64,000 bases of DNA. Source: Phaeobacter sp. QD34_24. GTDB lineage: Bacteria > Pseudomonadota > Alphaproteobacteria > Rhodobacterales > Rhodobacteraceae. Location of the stretch: contig NZ_JARCJD010000002.1 of NCBI RefSeq assembly GCF_028890115.1, positions 124,001 to 188,000 of the forward strand, in the 5' to 3' direction. Made by a program: the position numbers and the translations under genes. How positions within the stretch are numbered: the first letter of the stretch is position 1; the number at the start of each line of letters is the position of its first letter. The notes beneath the pieces were generated by a model. That model was not told the origin of the DNA. It ran no database searches and worked only from the letters and a program-made list of their open reading frames with translations. This document shows positions 27,626 to 36,664 of the stretch, piece after piece.

Positions 27626-29717
27626 AAAAGAGCTGCGCGGACGCCCGCTCGACGATCTCACCTGGAAGACGCTCGAGGATATCGACGTTAAGCCGCTCTA
27701 TACGGTTGAGGACACGAAGGATCTGCCGCATGTCGGCACGATCCCTGGATTTGCACCGTTTACCCGCGGTGTGAAGGCCACCATGTATGCGGGCCGCCCC
27801 TGGACCATCCGCCAATATGCGGGCTTCTCCACGGCGGAAGAATCCAACGCCTTTTACCGCCGCAACCTGGCCGCCGGTCAGCAGGGGGTTTCGGTCGCCT
27901 TCGACCTGGCCACCCACCGCGGCTATGACAGTGACCACGAACGGGTGGTCGGCGATGTCGGCAAGGCCGGCGTGGCCATCGACAGTGTCGAGGATATGAA
28001 GATCCTCTTTGACGGTATCCCGCTCGACAAGGTTTCGGTCTCGATGACCATGAACGGCGCGGTGATCCCGATCCTGGCCAACTTCATCGTCGCAGGTGAA
28101 GAGCAGGGGCACGACAAGAGCTTGCTGGCGGGCACCATTCAGAACGACATTCTGAAAGAGTTCATGGTGCGCAACACCTATATCTATCCGCCCGAACCTT
28201 CGATGCGGATCATTTCGGACATCATCGAATATACCTCGAACGAGATGCCGAAATTCAACTCGATCTCGATTTCCGGCTATCACATGCAGGAAGCGGGTGC
28301 GAACCTGGTGCAGGAACTGGCCTATACCATTGCCGATGGCCGCGAATACGTGCGGGCGGCGATCAATGCCGGCATGGACGTGGACAAATTCGCCGGCCGC
28401 CTGTCGTTCTTCTTTGCCATCGGCATGAATTTCTTCATGGAAATCGCCAAGCTGCGCGCGGCGCGGACCCTGTGGTACCGGGTGATGACCGAATTCGGTG
28501 CCAAGAACGACCGCTCCAAGATGCTGCGCACCCACTGCCAGACCTCGGGGGTCTCCCTGCAGGAGCAGGATCCCTATAACAACGTGATCCGCACCGCCTA
28601 TGAGGCGATGTCGGCGGTTCTGGGCGGCACCCAGTCCCTGCATACCAATGCGCTGGATGAGGCCATTGCCCTGCCGACCGATTTCTCGGCCCGCATCGCG
28701 CGCAACACCCAGCTGGTGCTGCAGGAAGAAACCGGCGTGACCAAGGTGGTCGATCCCTTGGCGGGGTCGTTCTACGTCGAAAGCCTGACCGAAGAGCTGA
28801 TCGAAAAGGCCTGGGCCATCATCCAGGACGTCGAGGACATGGGCGGCATGACCAAGGCGGTGGCCAGCGGCATTCCGAAACTGCGCATCGAGGAAACCGC
28901 GGCCAAACGTCAGGCAATGATCGATCGCGGCGAAGAGGTGATCGTCGGCGTGAACAAGTACCGCAAGGAAAAGGAAGATCCGATCGACATTCTCGACGTG
29001 GACAATGTCGCGGTGCGCGAAAGCCAGATTGCCCGGTTGCAACAGATCCGCGCAACACGCGACGAGGCCGCCTGTCAGAGTGCATTGGATGAGGTCACCC
29101 GTCGTGCAAAGGAAGGTGGCAACCTTCTGGAAGCCGCTGTCGAAGCTGCCCGTGCCCGGGCCTCTGTTGGGGAAATCAGCATGGCAATGGAAAAAGAATT
29201 CGGCCGTCACCGCGCCGAGGTGAAAACCCTGGCGGGCGTTTACGGCGCCGCTTACGAAGGCGACGAAGGCTTTGCCGCGATCCAGAAATCCATCGAGGAC
29301 TTCGCGGAGGAAGAAGGCCGCCGTCCGCGCCTCTTGGTGGTGAAGATGGGCCAGGACGGTCATGACCGCGGCGCCAAGGTGATTGCCACCGCCTTTGCCG
29401 ATATCGGTTTTGACGTTGACGTGGGGCCGCTGTTCCAGACCCCGGCCGAGGCGGCACAGGATGCCATCGACAACGACGTGCATGTCGTGGGCATCTCCAG
29501 CCAGGCGGCCGGTCACAAGACGCTGGCACCGCAGCTGATCAAAGAGCTGAAGGAGCAGGGCGCCGAGGATATCATCGTGATCTGCGGCGGTGTTATCCCG
29601 CAGCAGGACTATCAGTTCCTCTATGATAATGGCGTCAAGGCGATCTTCGGCCCCGGCACCAATATCCCCGAGGCGGCGCAGGATATCCTGAAGCTGATCC
29701 GCGAAGCGCGCAGCTGA
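27591..29717 (+). CDS. scpA: Methylmalonyl-CoA mutase (single-chain)
   Basis: A 708-residue adenosylcobalamin enzyme converting (R)-methylmalonyl-CoA to succinyl-CoA. The N-terminal TIM barrel contains the family blocks [31 protein letters not shown] and [19 protein letters not shown]. The C-terminal B12-binding domain (about residues 575-705) has the DxHxxG base-off motif DGHDRG with His591, plus [14 protein letters not shown]. Length fits the homodimeric/large-subunit type carrying its own B12 domain. GAGAGGAAGA precedes the ATG. With pccBA it completes propionyl-CoA to succinyl-CoA; the epimerase is not evident nearby. Confidence 0.96.
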   Translation: MTKTDDWRALAEKELRGRPLDDLTWKTLEDIDVKPLYTVEDTKDLPHVGTIPGFAPFTRGVKATMYAGRPWTIRQYAGFSTAEESNAFYRRNLAAGQQGVSVAFDLATHRGYDSDHERVVGDVGKAGVAIDSVEDMKILFDGIPLDKVSVSMTMNGAVIPILANFIVAGEEQGHDKSLLAGTIQNDILKEFMVRNTYIYPPEPSMRIISDIIEYTSNEMPKFNSISISGYHMQEAGANLVQELAYTIADGREYVRAAINAGMDVDKFAGRLSFFFAIGMNFFMEIAKLRAARTLWYRVMTEFGAKNDRSKMLRTHCQTSGVSLQEQDPYNNVIRTAYEAMSAVLGGTQSLHTNALDEAIALPTDFSARIARNTQLVLQEETGVTKVVDPLAGSFYVESLTEELIEKAWAIIQDVEDMGGMTKAVASGIPKLRIEETAAKRQAMIDRGEEVIVGVNKYRKEKEDPIDILDVDNVAVRESQIARLQQIRATRDEAACQSALDEVTRRAKEGGNLLEAAVEAARARASVGEISMAMEKEFGRHRAEVKTLAGVYGAAYEGDEGFAAIQKSIEDFAEEEGRRPRLLVVKMGQDGHDRGAKVIATAFADIGFDVDVGPLFQTPAEAAQDAIDNDVHVVGISSQAAGHKTLAPQLIKELKEQGAEDIIVICGGVIPQQDYQFLYDNGVKAIFGPGTNIPEAAQDILKLIREARS

Positions 29718-29758
29718 TCCCGTTGATCCGCTAGGGCGGACAAAACGCCAAGAAAACG

Positions 29759-29788
29759 ACCCGGTGCCCCAGTGGCGCCGGGTTTCCT
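29759..29788 (+). terminator. Intrinsic terminator after methylmalonyl-CoA mutase gene
   Basis: Ten-pair stem ACCCGGTGCC (29759-29768) with GGCGCCGGGT (29774-29783), one T-G pair, loop CCAGT, followed by TTCCTGTTT. Confidence 0.82.
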
Positions 29789-29878
29789 GTTTGATAGGGT
29801 GGTTGGGCGCCGTGGCTTTCACGTTGTGAACCTTGGATTTGCCGTTAAGGTGCGGCGAAAACAGGGGAGTGATAGGCG

Positions 29879-30484
29879 ATGATGGAACTGGATCACATTG
29901 CCGTGGCCGGCGAGACGCTGGAGGCGGCTGCAGACTACGTTGAGACAGCGCTGGGCGTCCCGCTGCAGGCGGGTGGGCAGCACCAGGTTTTTGGCACCCA
30001 CAACCGGCTTTTGGGGCTGGCGGATGGGTTGTATCTGGAAGCCATCGCCCTTGATCCGGGTGCAACGCCGGAACGCAGCCCGTGCTGGTTTGATCTTGAT
30101 AATTTCAGCGGGACGCCGCGTCTCACCAACTGGATCTGTCGCACAACCGGCCTGCCGAAACTGCTGGAGCGGATGCCGGACGGGGCTGGTACGCCCGTCG
30201 CATTGACGCGCGGCGATCTGGTCTGGGACATGGCAGTGCCTGCAGATGGCAAGCTGCCCTATGGCAATCTCTTTCCGGCGCTCATTGAATGGCACAGCGA
30301 TCACCCCGCCCCCCGGCTGGAGCAGCAGGGCTGCGCGCTGCGTCGCCTGGTGATCTCTCATCCTGACGCGGCGAAGCTGGAGGAGATGCTGCCGCTCAAC
30401 GATGGGCGGTTGGTGTTCGAGACCGGGCCTGCCGCCATGGAAGCGGAATTCGACACCCCGCATGGGCAGCGGGTCCTGCGGTGA
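29879..30484 (+). CDS. Glyoxalase-like domain protein (VOC superfamily)
   Basis: A 201-residue soluble protein. MMELDHIAVAGETLEAAADYVETALGV is the first beta-alpha-beta module of a VOC fold. HNRLLGLADGLYLEAIAL carries the Glu usually serving as metal ligand, and a second half has IEWHSDHPAPRLEQQGC. This matches the Glyoxalase-like (PF13468-type) group. Activity is unknown; members of the fold include methylmalonyl-CoA epimerase, but this subgroup is different and the link to the neighbouring mutase is not supported. It begins a new transcription unit after the mutase terminator and overlaps the next start by 4 nt. Confidence 0.85.
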   Translation: MMELDHIAVAGETLEAAADYVETALGVPLQAGGQHQVFGTHNRLLGLADGLYLEAIALDPGATPERSPCWFDLDNFSGTPRLTNWICRTTGLPKLLERMPDGAGTPVALTRGDLVWDMAVPADGKLPYGNLFPALIEWHSDHPAPRLEQQGCALRRLVISHPDAAKLEEMLPLNDGRLVFETGPAAMEAEFDTPHGQRVLR

Positions 30485-31005
30485 TCGTCCGACAGGCCAC
30501 TGCGGCGGATGCGGGCGGGATCGCGCAGATCACCAATCAGATCATCCGCGACACGCTGATCACCTTCACGACGGCAGAGAAACCTGCGGATCAGATCGCC
30601 AGCGAGATTGCTCAAAAAGGCGCACGCTTTCAGGTGGCCGAAGAGGCAGGCACGCTCCTTGGCTATGTGAGCCTGGGGGCCTTTCGCGCGGGCCCCGGCT
30701 ATGCCCGCACCTGCGAACACACGATCTACCTGGCCGAAACGGCCCGTGGCCGTGGGGCAGGCCGCGCCCTGATCGCCGCGATCGAGGATGTCGCGCGCGC
30801 CGAGGGGATCCATGTGCTTGTGGCAGGGATCAGCGCGGTCAATACCGGAGGCTTGGCCTTTCACGCCGCCATGGGATTTGACGAGGTGGGACGCCTGCCG
30901 CAGGTCGGTCGCAAGGCGGGGCGGTGGCTGGATCTTGTGCTGATGCAGAAAATTCTGACGGTAGAGGCCGACGCAGCCCCTGACAGCGCGGCGCAGACCG
31001 GTTAA
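30481..31005 (+). CDS. GNAT N-acetyltransferase (phosphinothricin/PAT-like)
   Basis: A 174-residue acetyltransferase starting with GTG that overlaps the previous stop (GTGA). The GNAT acetyl-CoA-binding motif appears as YLAETARGRGAGRALIAAIEDVAR at about residues 81-104, followed by INTGGLAFHAAMGFDEVG-like motif B and KAGRWLDLVLMQK, which is characteristic of the phosphinothricin/methionine-sulfoximine acetyltransferase subgroup. Natural substrates of this subgroup are amino acid analogues; the real one here is unknown. Confidence 0.9.
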   Translation: MIVRQATAADAGGIAQITNQIIRDTLITFTTAEKPADQIASEIAQKGARFQVAEEAGTLLGYVSLGAFRAGPGYARTCEHTIYLAETARGRGAGRALIAAIEDVARAEGIHVLVAGISAVNTGGLAFHAAMGFDEVGRLPQVGRKAGRWLDLVLMQKILTVEADAAPDSAAQTG

Positions 31006-31014
31006 CCTCTGGGC

Positions 31015-31713
31015 ATGTCTCTGTGGACCCGCATATCCGAGGCGCTGGGCGCGCTGGCCAAGGGGGAAAGCCTGGCGCATGTCTTTGACAAGCTTAAGGC
31101 ACCGCCTGAGCGTACCGTCGGTTTTGCCATCGCGGTGATCGCCCTGGGCGCCAAGATGGCCAAGGCGGACGGGCAGGTGACGCGGGACGAGGTCACCGCC
31201 TTTCGCGAGGTTTTCCAGATTGCCCGCGCTGACGAGGCGGGTGCGGCCCGGGTGTTCAACATGGCGCGCACCGATGTGGCGGGCTACCAGGATTATGCCG
31301 CCCGTATCCAGCGCATGTTTGCCAATGACCCGGCCACCCTGTGCGACCTGATGGAGGGGCTGTTTCACATCGCCATGGCAGATGGGTTCTACCATCCCGG
31401 CGAGAACGAATTCCTGGAAGAGGTGAGCCGTATCTTCGGGCAAACCCCGCAGCAGTTCACTGCCCTGCGGGCGCGGTTTGTGACCGATGCGCCGAAGGAT
31501 CCTTATGCGGTGCTCGGCGTGCCTGCCGATATGCCCCTCGCGGAGATCCGCAAGCACTGGCGCCGCCTGGTGCGGGAAACCCACCCGGATGCAATGATGG
31601 CGCGCGGCGTCCCCGAAGAGGCGGTGCGCCTTGCGGAAAAACGGATGATCGACATCAACCGCGCCTGGGACGAGATCAACGGATGCGGGACCCATGCGGC
31701 TGGTCACCTATAA
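31015..31713 (+). CDS. TerB-DnaJ (DjlA-like) co-chaperone
   Basis: A 232-residue two-domain protein. A TerB-like helical domain covers about residues 28-150 (AKADGQVTRDEVTAFREVF, MADGFYHPGENEFLEEV). A C-terminal J domain starts at DPYAVLGVPADMPLAEIRKHWRRL with the catalytic HPD at HPDAMM and ends in KRMIDINRAWDEI. This is the soluble alphaproteobacterial relative of DjlA; no N-terminal transmembrane helix is present. The HPD tripeptide implies stimulation of DnaK ATPase. Its end overlaps the next gene by 20 nt. Confidence 0.92.
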   Translation: MSLWTRISEALGALAKGESLAHVFDKLKAPPERTVGFAIAVIALGAKMAKADGQVTRDEVTAFREVFQIARADEAGAARVFNMARTDVAGYQDYAARIQRMFANDPATLCDLMEGLFHIAMADGFYHPGENEFLEEVSRIFGQTPQQFTALRARFVTDAPKDPYAVLGVPADMPLAEIRKHWRRLVRETHPDAMMARGVPEEAVRLAEKRMIDINRAWDEINGCGTHAAGHL

Positions 31714-32689
31714 CGTCGAGTGGTTCTCGCATCTGTTCGACAAGAACGACCAGCTGATTCTGGATGAAAAACCCTCTGGGCGCTATGATGTGGATCGCTA
31801 CACCCAGGCGGTGTCGCTGGCGCATGTGTTCCAGACGCTGGATGCGGATGCGGTGATGGTGATCGAGGCGCCCAATACCGGGCGGCGTCAGCGCACCGTG
31901 CGCGCGCTTGGCGCCTTTGCTGCCGAGGCGGGCCTGCGCGCCTGCGAGGTGGTCAGCGGTTTTGCCACCGATACCCATCAGGAAATCGCCCTGATGTATG
32001 ATCCGGCGGTGCTCAGCGCCGAACACGATGCCCAAAGCAGCCCTGAGGCGCCTCGCTTTGACGGCAGTTTCGAAATCGACCTTGATATCGATGAACGGCC
32101 TGACAGGGTGCGGTTTTCCAAGCCGCCCCTGGAACTGGCGGTCACCCTTCACAGCGGCAGGACACTCCGCCTGATCGGTGCGCATCTGAAATCCAAGGCC
32201 CCCTATGGCGTGCAGGGGCATGATGCGATCATCCAGCGCGCGCTGGAGAATCGGCGCACCCAGCTGGCTCAGGCGATCTGGCTGCATCGCCGTATCGAGG
32301 CGCATGTGGCGGCAGGGGACGATCTGATCGTAATGGGGGATTTGAACGATGGTCCGGGACTGGATGAGTACGAACGGCTGTTTGGCCGGTCCTCGGTCGA
32401 AATCGTGATGGGGCAGGAGCTGCGCGATCCCCATGCTCAGATCCTGAGCCAGCCGCGCCCCGGTAGCCCGCCCAGCACCGCGCGTTTCTACGATGAAGAC
32501 AGGAAACGTTTCTTTCGCGCCTGTCTTGACTACGTGATGATCTCCAAGGGGTTGGAGGGGTGCAACCCGCGCTGGCGGATCTGGCACCCGTTCGAGGATG
32601 CCGCCTGCTACAAGGATGAGGTGCTGCGCGAGGCGCTCTTGATGGCGTCGGATCATTTCCCGGTCAGCCTGGATATCGATCTGACTTAA
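31694..32689 (+). CDS. Endonuclease/exonuclease/phosphatase-family protein
   Basis: A 331-residue soluble protein of the EEP (DNase I-like) fold: MRLVTYNVEWFSHLFD at the start (NxE-W strand), DADAVMVIEAPN (catalytic Glu), a central GAHLKSK strand, VMGDLNDGP (DxN), and SDHFPVSLDI at the C terminus (SDH). Members act as nucleases or phosphodiesterases on DNA, nucleotides or phospholipids. The substrate cannot be told. It overlaps the DjlA-like gene by 20 nt, suggesting translational coupling. Confidence 0.92.
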   Translation: MRLVTYNVEWFSHLFDKNDQLILDEKPSGRYDVDRYTQAVSLAHVFQTLDADAVMVIEAPNTGRRQRTVRALGAFAAEAGLRACEVVSGFATDTHQEIALMYDPAVLSAEHDAQSSPEAPRFDGSFEIDLDIDERPDRVRFSKPPLELAVTLHSGRTLRLIGAHLKSKAPYGVQGHDAIIQRALENRRTQLAQAIWLHRRIEAHVAAGDDLIVMGDLNDGPGLDEYERLFGRSSVEIVMGQELRDPHAQILSQPRPGSPPSTARFYDEDRKRFFRACLDYVMISKGLEGCNPRWRIWHPFEDAACYKDEVLREALLMASDHFPVSLDIDLT

Positions 32690-32720
32690 AATCGTCGCGC
32701 ACCCTGCCTATATTGGTATC

Positions 32721-33113
32721 ATGAAACGGACATTATGCATAAGCGCCCTGTGCCTGAGCTGCCTCGTGGCACCAGTCGCTGCCGAGCAGGCAGACAATAA
32801 CGGCAAGGGTTTGATGGAAAGAGGGGCAGAGCTGTTCTGGGAAGGGCTGCGTCAGGAGATGAGCCCGGCTTTGGAAGATCTGCAGGAGTTCGCCGAGAAT
32901 TTCGCCAGCGAGGTTGGTCCGTCGATGCGGGATTTCCTGGCCCGCATGGGACCGGCCCTTGCCGAGATCGCCGCCGAGGTGGAGGACTGGAGCCGCTATG
33001 AGCTGCCGGAAATCCTCCCCAATGGCGATATCATCATTCGCAGAAAACCCGACCCGGAGCCGGATGATCCACAGGAAAACCCCGCCCCGGAAGGCAATGC
33101 CATCGATCTGTGA
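32721..33113 (+). CDS. Secreted hypothetical protein (130 aa)
   Basis: A 130-residue protein with a Sec signal peptide (MKRTLCISALCLSCLVAPVAAE, cleavage after the Ala near residue 21). The mature region is a predicted long amphipathic helix rich in Glu (LFWEGLRQEMSPALEDLQEFAENF) followed by a short acidic Pro-rich tail (PDPEPDDPQENPAPEG). Helical, acidic periplasmic proteins of this type are frequent in Rhodobacteraceae and lack assigned function. It is convergent with ppx. Confidence 0.82.
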   Translation: MKRTLCISALCLSCLVAPVAAEQADNNGKGLMERGAELFWEGLRQEMSPALEDLQEFAENFASEVGPSMRDFLARMGPALAEIAAEVEDWSRYELPEILPNGDIIIRRKPDPEPDDPQENPAPEGNAIDL

Positions 33114-33125
33114 TCTGGGCGTCTG

Positions 33126-33143
33126 CCGGGCGAATTCGCCCGG
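33126..33143. terminator. Palindromic hairpin between convergent genes
   Basis: CCGGGCG (33126-33132), loop AATT, CGCCCGG (33137-33143): a perfect 7-bp stem located between the convergent hypothetical gene and ppx. No U-tract on either strand, so termination is probable but not certain. Confidence 0.5.
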
Positions 33144-33145
33144 TA

Positions 33146-34690
33146 TCAGCCGGAGATCTTGACCTTCAGCTCGGCTTCCAGCGTGTCGCAGAGAGAGCGC
33201 AGGCGGGCCTCGGCAACCTCCCCATACAGAGGCTCTGCCGCGCGCGGAAGCTCCAGCGTCAGGTGCTTCTTGCGCGGCTGCCATTTGAATGCGCCGATTT
33301 CGCCGGTGTCACTGACCATCAGCATGGCGCCAAACCGCATCGCCTTTCCAAGGATCTCCGCTTCCTTCTGGCCCTTTTCGTCCAGCAGGTCATAGAGGTA
33401 TTCAAAAGCGGTTCCCTGGCGTTTGTTGCGGTAGCGGTGCAGCAGCGCCAGCCCCAGGAAGACGCGTTCGGAGTGTTTCAGCCCGCCGAGATTGGCGCGG
33501 GTGGCATTGTCGAAACAGACCTCCGCCCGATAGTCTGGATGGGCGCGCCAGCTGACGTCATGCAGCAGACAGGCTGCCTTGATCAGGCGCTTTTTCGTGT
33601 GTGGCCGGTTGCTGAACAGGGGGATCACGAAATCATAGAGCGTCTTGCCAAAGCCCGGGATGCGCGCGTCCTTGGCTTCGGCAAAACGGCTGGCTTCAAT
33701 CAGCGGATCGCGTTCGCGCAGGCGCTGGGGCATCTGTTCATACAGCAGCCCCTCGCGGATCCCGTAGCTGGAGATCGCGATATCCTTGGGCTTGAAGGTC
33801 TTGACCAGCCGGGTCAGCACATCGATGGCATAGGGCACCAGCGACATCCGCGCCGATGAAATTCCGGTCTCGGCCCGCAGTTCCTCAAGGTCGCGCTTCT
33901 CGATGTACTTCAGTGTTTCACGCACGCTCTTTGCGCTCATCCGGTATTCGTGCAGCACCTTCAGGGGATAGCCGCGCCGCGCCATGTCGATCCGGGCAAT
34001 GGCGCGCCAGCTGCCGCCCACCAGGAACAGGCGGTCCTTCTGCTTGCCCATCTCGGCGTGTAGCTCATCCATCACGCTGGCGATATGCGCCTTGCGTCCA
34101 CGCCGCCCGCCCTTGATGTCGCGCAGTTTCAGCGGCCCCAGGGAAGAGGTCACCCGCTTGCCGACTTCGCCGTCGTGAATTTCCGCCAGCTCCATGGAAG
34201 AGCCGCCGATGTCGCAGACCAGACCATAGGAGCCGGGCCAGCCCAAGAGAACCCCCTGCGCCGACAGCCGCGCCTCTTCACGCCCGTCGATGACCCAGAT
34301 CTTGAGCCCGGTTTCCCGCAGCACATCGGCACAGAAATCCGGCCCGTCGCTCGCGTCGCGCACTGCGGCCGTGGCAACCACGGAAAGAGGCGGCAATCCC
34401 ATGCCTTCGGCGAGGCATTGAAAGCGGCGCAGGGCGGCCAGGGCACGGCTGCGCCCCTCGGGATTGAGACGCCCGGTTTCCGACAGCCCGGCGCCAAGCG
34501 CGCACATGATCTTCTCGTTGTAGAAATAGGCCGGGCTGCGGGCGGCGCCGTCAAAAACCACCAGACGGACCGAGTTCGATCCCACGTCCACCACGCCCAC
34601 CCGCGACAGCGCCCGCGCACTGGGATCGTCAAACAACGGTCGCCCAAAGGGCCCCCAGTCGGCGGTGGCAGGGTCCTCGGTCACGGTCAT
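33146..34690 (-). CDS. ppx: Ppx/GppA-family exopolyphosphatase
   Basis: A 514-residue member of the Ppx/GppA (ASKHA) family that removes phosphate from polyphosphate ends or hydrolyses pppGpp. VGVVDVGSNSVRLVVFDG (about residues 30-48) is the first phosphate loop. LVCDIGGSSMELAEIHDG is the second, and VVATAAVRDASDG lies between. A C-terminal HD-like region (KAACLLHDVSWRAHPDYR) is present. It is downstream of hdaA on the same strand with a 52-bp gap. In many relatives a ppk gene lies between hdaA and ppx; here it does not. Confidence 0.93.
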   Translation of the reverse strand: MTVTEDPATADWGPFGRPLFDDPSARALSRVGVVDVGSNSVRLVVFDGAARSPAYFYNEKIMCALGAGLSETGRLNPEGRSRALAALRRFQCLAEGMGLPPLSVVATAAVRDASDGPDFCADVLRETGLKIWVIDGREEARLSAQGVLLGWPGSYGLVCDIGGSSMELAEIHDGEVGKRVTSSLGPLKLRDIKGGRRGRKAHIASVMDELHAEMGKQKDRLFLVGGSWRAIARIDMARRGYPLKVLHEYRMSAKSVRETLKYIEKRDLEELRAETGISSARMSLVPYAIDVLTRLVKTFKPKDIAISSYGIREGLLYEQMPQRLRERDPLIEASRFAEAKDARIPGFGKTLYDFVIPLFSNRPHTKKRLIKAACLLHDVSWRAHPDYRAEVCFDNATRANLGGLKHSERVFLGLALLHRYRNKRQGTAFEYLYDLLDEKGQKEAEILGKAMRFGAMLMVSDTGEIGAFKWQPRKKHLTLELPRAAEPLYGEVAEARLRSLCDTLEAELKVKISG

Positions 34691-34742
34691 GAGCGCTCCG
34701 TTAGGTGTCTTGCTGCAGGATGGGCGAAGGAAGGGGGCTGGG

Positions 34743-35453
34743 TCAACTCTTGGATCCGGCGATGGTTTCCGGGGCGTTGATCCCCGGTTCTTGCGACATC
34801 AGCCGCACCGCAAGGGGGCGCGACAGGGTGCGTTTTTCCGCCAGCGACAGCCGGTCAAGCTGTTCCACGATGCGGGCGGCAGCGGCAAAGGACCGGTCCA
34901 TATGGGCCACCAGATAGGGGATCACATCGGGTTTCGGCGTGATCTGGCGATCGTTGAAGAGCTTTGCCAGAACCACGGCGAGCAGCGCATCATCCGGTGG
35001 CTGCAGTTCGGCATGGGTGGCGGCCTGAACCCGGCTTTGCAGGTCGGGCAGGCTGAGGCCCCAGAGATTGGGCGCCGCGCGGCCGGTCATCATCATGGCA
35101 TGCCCGTTGGCAAGCACCAGGTTGTGCAGGTGAAACAGGGCTTCCTGTGCGGCCGTGTCCCGGGCGATGAGCGGCACATCTTCGACCACCACCGGACCGG
35201 CGGCCAATGCGGGCACCATGGCTTCGGTCAGATCCTTTGCCTGCAGGATCCGCGCCCCCGAGGCCTTGGCCCAGACATGGGCAAGGTGGGTCTTTCCCGA
35301 TCCCGCCGGTCCCGTCAGCACCAGCTTGCCACTGGGCCAGGAAAAGCCGGGATCAAGCAGGGCCACGGCCATAGCATTGGACGGGGCCACAAAGAAATCG
35401 TCGCGGCCCAGCGCGGTCTTGGCGGGCAGATCGAAACTCAGCTGTTGCGCCAT
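34743..35453 (-). CDS. hdaA: HdaA/DnaA-related replication regulator
   Basis: A 236-residue protein resembling the AAA+ part of DnaA. It starts AQQLSFDLPAKTALGRDDFFVAPSNAMAVALLD, typical of alphaproteobacterial Hda homologues. Walker A is GPAGSGKTHLAH (residues 48-59), the Walker B-like strand is AGPVVVEDVPL, and the sensor region is LPDLQSRVQAATHAEL. It lacks the C-terminal DNA-binding domain of DnaA. HdaA stimulates DnaA-ATP hydrolysis at the replisome clamp, preventing over-initiation; QLSFDL at the N terminus fits a clamp-binding motif. It starts 1 nt after the end of the AI-2E-family gene, so the two are coupled. Confidence 0.93.
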   Translation of the reverse strand: MAQQLSFDLPAKTALGRDDFFVAPSNAMAVALLDPGFSWPSGKLVLTGPAGSGKTHLAHVWAKASGARILQAKDLTEAMVPALAAGPVVVEDVPLIARDTAAQEALFHLHNLVLANGHAMMMTGRAAPNLWGLSLPDLQSRVQAATHAELQPPDDALLAVVLAKLFNDRQITPKPDVIPYLVAHMDRSFAAAARIVEQLDRLSLAEKRTLSRPLAVRLMSQEPGINAPETIAGSKS

Positions 35454-35454
35454 G

Positions 35455-36525
35455 TTACTTCTTCGAATCCCGGTGGCTCAGTCCCTGGTACAATCGGCTG
35501 TCCAGATACTGTTCCGTGAGGAAACCTGCAACCACGCCCAAGGCCGCCGCTACGGGGACGGCCACCAGCATGCCGACAAAGCCAAAGAGCGCGCCAAAGA
35601 CCGACAGGGCCAGCAGCAGCCAGACCGGGTGCAGCCCCACCGATCCACCGACGAGCTTGGGAGTCAGGTAGTTGCCCTCGATCACCTGGCCAATCACGAA
35701 GATGCCCGCAACCAGCCCGATGGACCACCATTCACCCCAGAACTGGAACAGCGCGAGGCCAATGGCCAGGGCACCGCCGATCAGGGCTCCCAGGTAGGGA
35801 ATGAAGGTGACAAGCCCAGCAATGAAGCCCACAGCCAGCCCGAAGTTCAGACCCACGAGCATCAGGGCCACGGCGTAATAGACGCCGAGGATCAGACAGA
35901 CCGTGCCCATGCCGCGGATGAAGGAGGCCAGGACCTTGTCGATATCAGCTGCCAGCCTGCGAATGACCGGGGCGTGATCCAGCGGCAGCAAGGCGTCGAT
36001 CCGCTCGATCATCCGGTCCCAGTCCAGCAGCAGGTAGACCGCAACCACCGGCACGATCACGAAAAGCACCAGCAGATTGACCACGGACATGGCCGAGCCG
36101 ACCAGCGATTCGAACAGCTCGATCCCCTTGCCCTGCAGGGTTCCGGCGATGGAGGCGATGGTCTGTTGCGCGCGGCTGCCTTCGGTAAAGACCGAGGGGA
36201 ACTGCGCTTGCGCAAAGGCGCGCAGATCCCGAAAGGCTTCGGGCAGCACCCGGATCAGGTCGCTGAGCTGATAGATCAGCGTCGGCAGGACCACCAGCAG
36301 CATGAGCAGAAAGGTCAGCATGGCGCCGACTGTAATGACCGCGGTGGACGCGGCCCGGCTGAGGCCCGCGGCCTCGAGCCGGTCGGCAATGGGGTCGATC
36401 AGATAGGCAATCGCCGCGCCCAGCACAAACGGCAAAAGCACATCGCCAAGCGCCCAAAGCACCACCGCAAAGACCAAGGCGGCAATGCCCCAGTAGAGAA
36501 ACTGCTTCTTCGCCGGTAGTGCCAT
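35455..36525 (-). CDS. AI-2E-family (PerM-like) membrane protein
   Basis: A 356-residue membrane protein. ATG 36525 is chosen because AAGGG precedes it and the product starts just before the first helix; the open frame extends 78 nt further. Helices are arranged as two pairs, a long extracytoplasmic loop (residues about 100-145), then VIVPVVAVYLLLDWDRMIERID and a final set with FIAGLVTFIPYLGALIGG. This is the AI-2E transporter/PerM family, a name that covers anion or Na+/H+ exchangers as well as autoinducer-2 exporters, so transport of AI-2 should not be assumed. It is the first gene of a unit with hdaA and ppx. Confidence 0.9.
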   Translation of the reverse strand: MALPAKKQFLYWGIAALVFAVVLWALGDVLLPFVLGAAIAYLIDPIADRLEAAGLSRAASTAVITVGAMLTFLLMLLVVLPTLIYQLSDLIRVLPEAFRDLRAFAQAQFPSVFTEGSRAQQTIASIAGTLQGKGIELFESLVGSAMSVVNLLVLFVIVPVVAVYLLLDWDRMIERIDALLPLDHAPVIRRLAADIDKVLASFIRGMGTVCLILGVYYAVALMLVGLNFGLAVGFIAGLVTFIPYLGALIGGALAIGLALFQFWGEWWSIGLVAGIFVIGQVIEGNYLTPKLVGGSVGLHPVWLLLALSVFGALFGFVGMLVAVPVAAALGVVAGFLTEQYLDSRLYQGLSHRDSKK

Positions 36526-36664
36526 GCGCAAGCTGCCCTTTGATGATCTGTCTGCCAGTCTCGTCCAGTCATTGCCCATGCTGCACGCGCATGCAACCGC
36601 CAAGCGGCCGCAAGTGCGATATGAGCGGGAAACCGGGTTATGGGGTCAACAGGCCGGGGCTCGT

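Noticed and set aside
27069-30065. A 998-codon minus-strand open frame opposite the mutase and glyoxalase genes
   Set aside because: Antisense frame of a high-GC gene; composition is not protein-like and the plus-strand genes have strong family motifs.
29879-30484. Methylmalonyl-CoA epimerase, because of its VOC fold and position after the mutase
   Set aside because: The sequence fits the glyoxalase-like (PF13468) subgroup, not the ~130-residue epimerase, and a terminator separates it from the mutase gene.
35462-35480. TTCGAATCCCGG looking like a tRNA T-arm
   Set aside because: It is coding sequence of the AI-2E-family gene C terminus; no acceptor or anticodon arm can be paired around it.
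35455-36525. Autoinducer-2 exporter assignment
   Set aside because: The family name is historical; members include Na+/H+ antiporters and other transporters, and nothing here shows AI-2 transport.
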